A stretch of 34,546 bases of DNA from a virus. The position numbers and the translations under genes are program-made. The stretch spans positions 1-34,546 of the IMG/VR virus record IMGVR_UViG_3300030041_000050, one strand, 5' to 3'. The notes beneath the pieces were generated by a model. That model saw only the letters and a program-made list of their open reading frames with translations, was not told where the DNA came from and searched no databases. Positions within the stretch are counted from its first letter, which is position 1. Each line of letters begins with the position of its first letter. Below, in pieces: positions 29,529 through 34,546 of this stretch.

Positions 29529-31624
29529 TAGAAGATGCCTCCAAAAGCTCCTCGTATCGGGTTCATACTTAGATCATACACTGCGTTGTCACCTAATGCT
29601 TCTGCCATTGCGTCAGGGAGCGTCTTTGATTTGCGCTCTTCTACTTCTGGGCTTGAGTTTATCCCAAGGTCGAATGCGCTAGGAATAAGGTTGTGCCGCT
29701 TCTTTGTAAGCTCCGATAGATAGCGGGGCGATTGCGCGACGGCCTTAAGAGCAAGTGCCATAGCCATGACTCGATCGTCGTGCTTCGCACCACTGCCCTT
29801 GTACCGGGGGTTCCCTCGACTGGTAAGTCCCTCATATTCGAACGTGCTCATTTCACTACGCAGCTCACGTGAGGCAATCATAAAGAAGCGCTCACGGATC
29901 AATGTGGTAAAGTTGCTCATAAGAATTGGCTTATTCTGCTCGCTTGTCAACCAGCCGAATTTGTGTTTCTTTAAGCCAATTTCGTCGAACTTCTCTTCAC
30001 GGGCTATGTTCCCATAGTGCCAATCATTGAGGGCACGTTTGAGGAGAGTTGACCCGATCTCGTTTACTTCTGGTAACCATAGCGCTCGGAAATACCAGCG
30101 CAGAAGGGCCACAGTTTGATCGCAGAAATTCTCCACCCCCTCTTGGTGCACCACGAGTTCAGCCGCTTGCTGCGCGCACGTTACGCAGACGATTTGTGTC
30201 ACCGCATTATCATGGAGATCACCAGGATCCGAGCCGGCTGCATAGATATGTCCGGGCGTTGGCGGCTCCCATACCTTAAGATTGCCCCTCCGATTCGGGA
30301 TGAATATCGGACGCTTAGTGGTGGGCGGTTGCATTTCGTAAAACGGGTTGCCGAGACGCTCAAACTCCATATCGCCTAAAGCATAATCTCCCTTAGGCCA
30401 CGAGTTAACTCTGCAATTATCGCGGCCTAAGGTTTCCATTTCGGATATGCAACTTCCGAGGTAGCGCATATCATCTCGGAATATTGATTTGCTCTCATAA
30501 AGCAAAAAGCATGACTCATCATCGCTTGGATATTCCATATTGAAGGCCATTTCGGAATCTTCAATATCTCCGGCTTTGGCTTTAATTTCCAAATTGCGCC
30601 AATACATTTGCGCTTTGGAAACAGGCTTACCATCGTATTTATTTACGCGCTCTTTACTCAGTTCTTTTTGAATTCTCTTTTCATCTCGTGACATGTTCCA
30701 GTCAGCAGGCGGCTCAACGGAGTATAAGTCATCTGCGATAAACCATGGAAGAAATATTGCTTTCCATTCCGTATCGCCACTCTTAGCGACCCGCCAGAAG
30801 TCATAGAAATGATTCTGCCCATTAGGGGTACTCTCAACAATAACCGAGCACTCTTTGCGTGCCGGAGAACCAATAGGTGGAAGCTGGGGCATAAGGGCGT
30901 CGTTGAGCGCTTGCGGATCTTCATAGAAAGCATATTCCGATTCGAGTATATGCTTCGTACGCTCACCACGAACCTCAACATTCTTTGACGTATAGGTAGA
31001 GATTTGCGCACGCCATTCTTGGCCATTGCGCTTGGAGAAGTGCAGCTCTTTCTTGGGTACACGAGCCGTGCGGCTCTTCTCACGTAGCTCTGGCTTAATC
31101 TCTGGTAAGTCAGGCAGCTCATCGTAGAATAAGCCTAGCGTACGGACGAGCGTACCGGCGAGCTTTGCGTCGTGAGCAATAATGGTTGTGCTGATATCTC
31201 GCTCACGCCATGCATGCCATTCATGCTTACCAAGCACAAAGGTTGAAACCCCAAGCTGTCGAGCTTTAAGGAAGATGACCATGAGCGGTAGGCCATCGGC
31301 GAGCATTTGCGCAAGAATATTCCATGCATGCTGTTGCGCATTATTAAATATGAATGGGTGAATACGAGAAACAGTTTTATTATATACGCGTAATAAACAT
31401 GCTGCAAATGTGGGGTAATCTTCTTCGCAAATACTAATTAAGCGGCAATAATCTTTATAATTGTTCTTGCGTATTGCCGACCACCACTCGCGTGATAACC
31501 CATCCCAATTCGGTGAGAAGTCGCGCTTTGCGGGGTTGCGTCTCCCGGGGAGAACCTTATGGCCTGTACGCTCAATAATGCGTAAGGCTTCAGGATCTAT
31601 CTGCTTGCGGGTAAAGTCAAGCAT
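29528..31624 (-). CDS. terL: Terminase large subunit (ATPase and nuclease)
   Basis: The 698-residue product has both terminase domains. ATPase: Walker A KARQLGVST at 120-128, Walker B-like HILESEYAF at 225-233, and the coupling motif ESTPNG at 264-269. Nuclease (RNase H fold): AAGSDPGD at 462-469 with the first metal-binding Asp, and KHDDRVMAMA at 614-623 with the last. It pumps DNA into the procapsid through the portal and cuts the concatemer. The start (ATG 31624) overlaps the upstream gene by 8 bases. The acidic pair of Walker B reads SE, a variation seen in other terminases. Confidence 0.9.
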   Translation of the reverse strand: MLDFTRKQIDPEALRIIERTGHKVLPGRRNPAKRDFSPNWDGLSREWWSAIRKNNYKDYCRLISICEEDYPTFAACLLRVYNKTVSRIHPFIFNNAQQHAWNILAQMLADGLPLMVIFLKARQLGVSTFVLGKHEWHAWRERDISTTIIAHDAKLAGTLVRTLGLFYDELPDLPEIKPELREKSRTARVPKKELHFSKRNGQEWRAQISTYTSKNVEVRGERTKHILESEYAFYEDPQALNDALMPQLPPIGSPARKECSVIVESTPNGQNHFYDFWRVAKSGDTEWKAIFLPWFIADDLYSVEPPADWNMSRDEKRIQKELSKERVNKYDGKPVSKAQMYWRNLEIKAKAGDIEDSEMAFNMEYPSDDESCFLLYESKSIFRDDMRYLGSCISEMETLGRDNCRVNSWPKGDYALGDMEFERLGNPFYEMQPPTTKRPIFIPNRRGNLKVWEPPTPGHIYAAGSDPGDLHDNAVTQIVCVTCAQQAAELVVHQEGVENFCDQTVALLRWYFRALWLPEVNEIGSTLLKRALNDWHYGNIAREEKFDEIGLKKHKFGWLTSEQNKPILMSNFTTLIRERFFMIASRELRSEMSTFEYEGLTSRGNPRYKGSGAKHDDRVMAMALALKAVAQSPRYLSELTKKRHNLIPSAFDLGINSSPEVEERKSKTLPDAMAEALGDNAVYDLSMNPIRGAFGGIF

Positions 31625-31805
31625 TTAGGTGGCGTTTAATGCGCCTACGCCTTGCTGTTGCGCAACGTTTCTCTGGGATAAACAAAACCCAACCATATTT
31701 AGGGAGCAAGTTTACAACCGTAATAGTTTCTTTACGTTGATCCCAGGGGAACACCGTAAAATACTGATCAGGGTTACATACCATTTCCATCCACGTTGGA
31801 TTCAT
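31617..31805 (-). CDS. Small basic protein upstream of terL, 62 residues
   Basis: ATG at 31805 gives an ATGA overlap with the upstream stop; the frame is open to 31826 but that start is inside the previous gene without benefit. The product has aromatic N-terminal residues (FTVFPWDQRKETITV, YGWVLFIPEK) and a strongly basic end (RRRRIKRHLNA). It overlaps terL by 8 bases. Possibly a DNA-binding packaging accessory; no family recognised. Confidence 0.6.
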   Translation of the reverse strand: MNPTWMEMVCNPDQYFTVFPWDQRKETITVVNLLPKYGWVLFIPEKRCATARRRRIKRHLNA

Positions 31806-32152
31806 GGCTTCTCTACGCTCATCCAAGGTGTCATATCATCCCGAGGTGCCATAGGATCATAGAACCCAGCAGGCACGTGCTCCGTCATCTCAGACACGGC
31901 ACGCGCTAACACATCAGGGTCTATCGAGCGCTCTGGTGTCTCATCAGGATCTGCGCTACGCTGCCACCAGTCATCACGTGATACTTCTTCATCTGCGGTT
32001 TGCGTTGGTACAGCGCAGGGCTCATAATTATGGCCATCCCCGCCATAATTCCCATCCCGCTCAGAAACTCGATATAATGCATGGATCAACCCTTCAGCAA
32101 AGCCCGCGCATGCGCTACGAACAACTTCCTGTAGCTTGTCATCATTCATCAT
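31802..32152 (-). CDS. Hypothetical acidic protein, 116 residues
   Basis: ATG at 32152 follows GGGGGAAACAG and overlaps the end of the upstream gene; an earlier GTG is at 32173. The product is acidic, with a helical start (DDKLQEVVRSACAGFAEGLI) and a Pro/Asp/Glu-rich rest (DPDETPERSIDPDVLARAV). No motif. It may be a packaging or early head gene by position. Confidence 0.6.
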   Translation of the reverse strand: MMNDDKLQEVVRSACAGFAEGLIHALYRVSERDGNYGGDGHNYEPCAVPTQTADEEVSRDDWWQRSADPDETPERSIDPDVLARAVSEMTEHVPAGFYDPMAPRDDMTPWMSVEKP

Positions 32153-32711
32153 CTGTTTCCCCCTCATCCACATACTCTAACGGTGATATCCGATCCATGT
32201 CTTCTTCTGTAGGACGAGGGATGCGATACTCACCAGCAGTCAAGGTACGGGCACGGGTAGGCGGTGGCCCCTCGCGACGTAATGATTGCGCTGCTTGCTC
32301 ACCATCTAAGTTCACGTTCACATTGCGGCTATCCACACGAATTCGCTTCTCAGGCCCACCAATAACGAGCTGCTCGTAATCCTTGAGCGCCTGATAGTTC
32401 GGCCTGTCCTGAATCTGCTGGATCTTGCCATTGCCATCCATAACCTTGCGTTTGAAGCCTCGGATATGCTGGATGTGTAATGACAACGCCTCTGCCGGAG
32501 TAAAGCCGGAAACCTCAAAAAACGCCTCGCCAAGAGCAAGCTTAATATCCGGCTGCCGAAGCTTTTGATTGACTTTCTTGACAATAGCATTCGTATTCCA
32601 ATCCTCAAGACTGGGCCAAACAGCTTCGGCGATCTCGCGCTTCTCAGATGCTGTTTGAGGAACGCCCTTTTCCTTAATCAGATCTACAAAGAACTCGTCC
32701 TTCCTACGCAC
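32142..32711 (-). CDS. Putative terminase small subunit (GTG start)
   Basis: GTG at 32711 follows AAGAGGTATGCGCCT. The 189-residue product has an N-terminal helical region with a possible helix-turn-helix (SEKREIAEAVWPSLEDW, NAIVKKVNQKLRQPD), a central helical part (EALSLHIQHIRGFKRK), and a beta-like end (EKRIRVDSRNVNVNLDG). This build and the position just before terL fit a small terminase that recognises the packaging site. No signature sequence is strong enough to be sure. Confidence 0.45.
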   Translation of the reverse strand: MRRKDEFFVDLIKEKGVPQTASEKREIAEAVWPSLEDWNTNAIVKKVNQKLRQPDIKLALGEAFFEVSGFTPAEALSLHIQHIRGFKRKVMDGNGKIQQIQDRPNYQALKDYEQLVIGGPEKRIRVDSRNVNVNLDGEQAAQSLRREGPPPTRARTLTAGEYRIPRPTEEDMDRISPLEYVDEGETDDE

Positions 32712-32769
32712 AGGCGCATACCTCTTGATTGCAGCGTGAGGAACAAAGCATACCAGTTTCAGGTGCTAC

Positions 32770-33063
32770 TCAGCATTCAGGATCACCACCACCGGAGCCC
32801 CCAGAGGCGTGATCGTGATTTCGACGCGCGGATATGTCCGCGATCTTATGAATCATGCGCTCCGTGCGCGCGAGCATCCAAAGCGAATTCGTTAGCGAGA
32901 CGTCACCGCTCACATACTGATCGAGGAATTCCGTCTGGTCATTTTCGGGGTTATTGTAGGTGAAAATGACCAGCATATTCGTGTCTGCCGGCAGCGCGCG
33001 GATCTTCTCGATCAGCTTCTCGCGGTCGACGATCGCGGTAAGCTCGCGCTCGAAATCAGCCAT
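32770..33063 (-). CDS. Hypothetical late protein, 97 residues
   Basis: ATG at 33063; upstream GGTGAACGAGG is a poor ribosome site. The product has an N-terminal helix (FERELTAIVDREKLIEKIRA), then a beta strand pair (TNMLVIFTYNN), and an Asp/His/Gly-rich tail (HDHASGGSGGGDPEC). Second gene of the late operon. No family recognised. Confidence 0.6.
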   Translation of the reverse strand: MADFERELTAIVDREKLIEKIRALPADTNMLVIFTYNNPENDQTEFLDQYVSGDVSLTNSLWMLARTERMIHKIADISARRNHDHASGGSGGGDPEC

Positions 33064-33087
33064 CCTCGTTCACCACAACCAACACAA

Positions 33088-33327
33088 TCACTCATCAACT
33101 TCATGGGCCTTGCGGCGCTCAGCATTGATCGCAGACAATTCACGCAACGCAGCACGCTGAATCGCAAGACGGATACGGTTCGATTCAGGAGCGTACGCAC
33201 CAAGTGGGTACTCGCAGGTCTCAGCAAAACGCAATTCATCTTTGCGCACAGCGCTATACACACGGATCGTATGCGTGCTGCAAAGAGCTAGTAACGTATC
33301 AAGATCAAGTTCGTGTTGTTCACTCAT
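33088..33327 (-). CDS. First gene of the late operon, 79 residues
   Basis: ATG at 33327 is preceded by AGAGTGGTGAGT; GTG 33336 is an alternative. The product is helical, with DTLLALCSTHTIRVYSAVRK near the start and a basic helical end (ALRELSAINAERRKAHEVDE). The candidate promoter at 33323 overlaps this start, so either the promoter is placed differently or translation begins on an almost leaderless message. Function unknown. Confidence 0.6.
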   Translation of the reverse strand: MSEQHELDLDTLLALCSTHTIRVYSAVRKDELRFAETCEYPLGAYAPESNRIRLAIQRAALRELSAINAERRKAHEVDE

Positions 33328-33351
33328 ACTCACCACTCTACACTAACGCAA
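33323..33351 (-). promoter_or_regulatory. Candidate promoter of the late operon
   Basis: Read leftward: CTTAAGTC then TTGCGT (33351-33346), 17 bases, TATGAG (33328-33323). The upstream part matches the other promoters exactly. The -10 overlaps the ATG of the first gene, which weakens the call. Confidence 0.4.
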
Positions 33352-33360
33352 GACTTAAGG

Positions 33361-34056
33361 CAACCAAGACACACCAGTGAGAATTACACTCCCTGTACCA
33401 CACAAAACGTCAGCAAGATGTGGCACAAAACGTGACGAAGGCTCCGCAGTCATCCCAGCAAGGTTTGCTCGCTTACAGCAACGCCTAGTGTAACTCACTC
33501 GTACCTCGCTCGTAGTTCTAATCACCTGACCAGCAAAGCTACCAAGCAAACTATTTTTCCAAATTTTCTATCAGGGCACAACTGCTGTGCATGGTGGGTG
33601 GCCAAACTTCGAAGGGGCCGACCATGACCTAAGCCGTACGGCATGACAGACGAGGAGAGACGTGGTAGCACGATACCAGTGCTTTTAGTTCACTGGGTGG
33701 CTTCCGCTCGTGTGGTTGTGGTGTGTTGCGTGTAGAGCTGCGAGCCTTCGTTGCGTTGCAACTGCGTCTCTGTAAGGTAGTGTAGTGAACCCCTACCCCT
33801 TTGTTGTGTGTTGCCACGCTGACGCTACCCTGAGCGCTGAGATGGTGGTCAACCTGATAGTGTCAGCCGTGCTTGCTGCCCACTCTACCCGACTGACTCG
33901 GATAGGGACTGCGTTACTTCGCTTGCTGTGTTCTGCGCTGCTGTTGGTGCGTTGTCCTTGCTGTGGCATATGAATGAGACAGTTGCCGGCTATGTGTCTC
34001 GCATCTAGCATGCCCTTAGCGCGCGTTTGTCTTGACCTCGAATGCTATGATACCCA
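33361..34056. other. About 700 bases without a convincing gene
   Basis: Open frames here are short and have poor start signals. The best is 33785-33973 on the plus strand, 62 residues, GTG start, hydrophobic C-terminal half. From about 33590 to 33970 the plus strand is rich in G and T. Elements seen: CACAAAACGT twice (33401-33410, 33424-33433); an AT-rich patch at 33548-33573; an imperfect hairpin CATGGT..GGCC / GGCC..ACCATG (33590-33626); and a perfect hairpin CCAGTG / CACTGG (33676-33696). This could hold packaging or regulatory sites, or an unrecognised RNA. Confidence 0.4.
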
Positions 34057-34058
34057 CG

Positions 34059-34150
34059 AGTTGCGTGGCTGAGGAAAGGCGAGGCTGGTGCACCGGTCGA
34101 TCCAGGGGAATACCTTGGATCATCTGCGGGTTTGAATCCCGCCGCAACTC
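34059..34150 (+). ncRNA. tRNA-like element without a recognisable anticodon arm
   Basis: AGTTGCG (34059-34065) pairs perfectly with CGCAACT (34143-34149) as a 7-bp acceptor stem. A T-arm GCGGG-TTTGAAT-CCCGC (34126-34142) is intact, and a D-arm-like GCTGAGGAAAGGC follows the acceptor. The middle 45 bases form other pairings (GATCCAGG with CCTTGGATC at 34099-34121) and no standard 5-bp, 7-base anticodon arm. CCA is not encoded at the proper place. Total 92 bases, class II size. It may be a decayed Ser/Leu-like tRNA or a tRNA mimic. Confidence 0.5.
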
Positions 34151-34156
34151 CACTGC

Positions 34157-34231
34157 GGTGACGGTAGCCTAGTGGTAAGGCATCCGCCTGTGAAGCGGAC
34201 GACCTGGGTTCAACTCCCAGTCGTCACCCCA
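34157..34231 (+). tRNA. tRNA-His (anticodon GTG)
   Basis: A complete cloverleaf: an extra G at 34157 (the histidine -1 residue) opposite C73, acceptor GTGACGG / TCGTCAC with one wobble, D-arm GCC...GGC, anticodon stem TCCGC / GCGGA with loop CTGTGAA (anticodon GTG), T-arm CTGGG-TTCAACT-CCCAG, and encoded CCA at 34229-34231. G-1 and C73 are the identity marks of bacterial tRNA-His. It lies seven bases after the tRNA-like element. Confidence 0.95.
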
Positions 34232-34280
34232 TTGCGACTCAACTCTCGCTCGTCTTAGCCGATCATCTACATGGCACGTC

Positions 34281-34309
34281 TTGACTAATAGACTGATACA
34301 TGAGATACT
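34281..34309 (+). promoter_or_regulatory. Sigma70-type promoter of the early rightward operon
   Basis: TTGACT (34281-34286), 17 bases, GATACT (34304-34309), preceded by GTC, the end of the shared motif. Initiation near 34316 would precede the first gene at 34358. Confidence 0.65.
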
Positions 34310-34357
34310 GAGTGAGTCGGAGCACGGACGCTTCGCCTTCTGAAAGAGAGCTTACAC

Positions 34358-34462
34358 ATGAACCGCAACATCATCAATAGCCTGCTCAACCGCTTCAAAG
34401 CCCGTCGTGGCTGCGCTGCTATCATCCGTCGTATCCCTTGCGTGACCGGGGAGAGCAAATAG
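34358..34462 (+). CDS. 34-residue basic microprotein, first early gene
   Basis: ATG at 34358 follows TGAAAGAGAGCTTACAC. The product starts MNRNIINSLLNRFKARRG and is a basic amphipathic helix candidate with two cysteines. It is the first gene after the promoter at 34281, a place where phages often put host-takeover peptides. Codons 11 onward are repeated at bases 1-76, with one silent change. No family recognised. Confidence 0.6.
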   Translation: MNRNIINSLLNRFKARRGCAAIIRRIPCVTGESK

Positions 34463-34546
34463 CATGAAGAGCTACGCAATCGCATTCATCCTCGGTGTGA
34501 CCGTCTTACACAGCAACTCGATCTTCCAGGCAGACTACAAGCACTA
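34387..34546. repeat. Right copy of the 160-bp terminal redundancy
   Basis: This is the partner of bases 1-160, at a constant offset of 34386. Joining the copies restores one intact 34-residue gene and one intact 44-residue gene, giving a circular map of about 34386 bp. Confidence 0.95.
34464..34546 (+). CDS. 5' part of the 44-residue microprotein gene (cut by the window end)
   Basis: This is the same gene as the complete copy at 78-212. ATG at 34464 follows GGGGAGAG, and the window ends after codon 27. Confidence 0.6.
   Translation, partial: MKSYAIAFILGVTVLHSNSIFQADYKH

Noticed and set aside
31936-32379. A 147-codon plus-strand frame opposite the small terminase region
   Set aside because: It has no start signal and lies antisense to two coupled late genes.
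33785-33973. A 62-residue hydrophobic plus-strand gene
   Set aside because: The GTG start has only a weak purine stretch before it, and the region has a general G/T bias that creates Leu/Val-rich frames. I left it as unproven within the non-coding region.
1-34546. True direct terminal repeats of 160 bases (T7-like)
   Set aside because: The copies differ at one base and the cut lies inside a gene, which fits an opened circular assembly better.
1-34546. Lysogeny genes (integrase, repressor, attachment site next to the tRNA)
   Set aside because: No integrase or repressor-like product is seen on either strand, and the tRNA genes are complete rather than a terminal fragment.

Overview
The window is one nearly complete genome of a small, probably strictly lytic tailed phage with podovirus-type architecture and a Gram-negative host. 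Bases 1-160 recur at 34387-34546 with one silent mismatch, so the map is circular or circularly permuted and was cut open inside a gene. I recognise no integrase, repressor, DNA polymerase or RNA polymerase, so the phage appears to depend on host transcription and on host replication enzymes. Recognised structural genes (large terminase, portal, scaffold, major capsid protein, adaptor, tail nozzle, ejection proteins) follow the usual podovirus order. The host is not identifiable from the sequence; Sec-type signal peptides on three late proteins point to a Gram-negative cell.

Layout. (1) Rightward early genes, 34281 through the circle junction to 2579: a promoter at 34281, then tightly overlapping microproteins of 34 to 162 residues, mostly unrecognised, with an internal terminator at 1070 and a closing one at 2595. 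(2) An autonomous rightward two-gene cassette, 2649-3385: its own promoter with an operator-like inverted repeat, a small DUF6948-like protein, and an overlapping second gene that is 47 uninterrupted GGC-NNC hexamers encoding (Y/F/S/D)-G dipeptides. This is the most unusual object in the window. (3) A leftward replication operon, 5210-3420: a membrane microprotein, a putative replication protein carrying iterons inside its coding sequence (candidate origin), an unknown 143-residue protein and a RusA-type Holliday junction resolvase. (4) A leftward recombination and accessory operon, 10059-5469: a Cas4/RecB-like nuclease, an annealing-type protein, a small membrane protein, and a run of small genes that includes a tandemly duplicated gene pair. 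(5) One leftward late operon of about 23 kb, 33327-10181: packaging, head, connector, tail and ejection genes, then lysis genes and exported glycine-rich proteins. (6) A largely non-coding stretch, 33361-34280, holding a good tRNA-His and, just before it, a tRNA-like element with no recognisable anticodon arm.

Several transcription units begin at variants of one motif, CTTAAGTCTTGACT, whose right end is the -35 box. Terminators close each unit (3352, 5423, 10144), so expression appears modular. Many genes are translationally coupled through ATGA, GTGA, TTGA or TAATG overlaps, and GTG and TTG starts are common.

All functional names below rest on reading motifs and gene order by eye; no database search was run.
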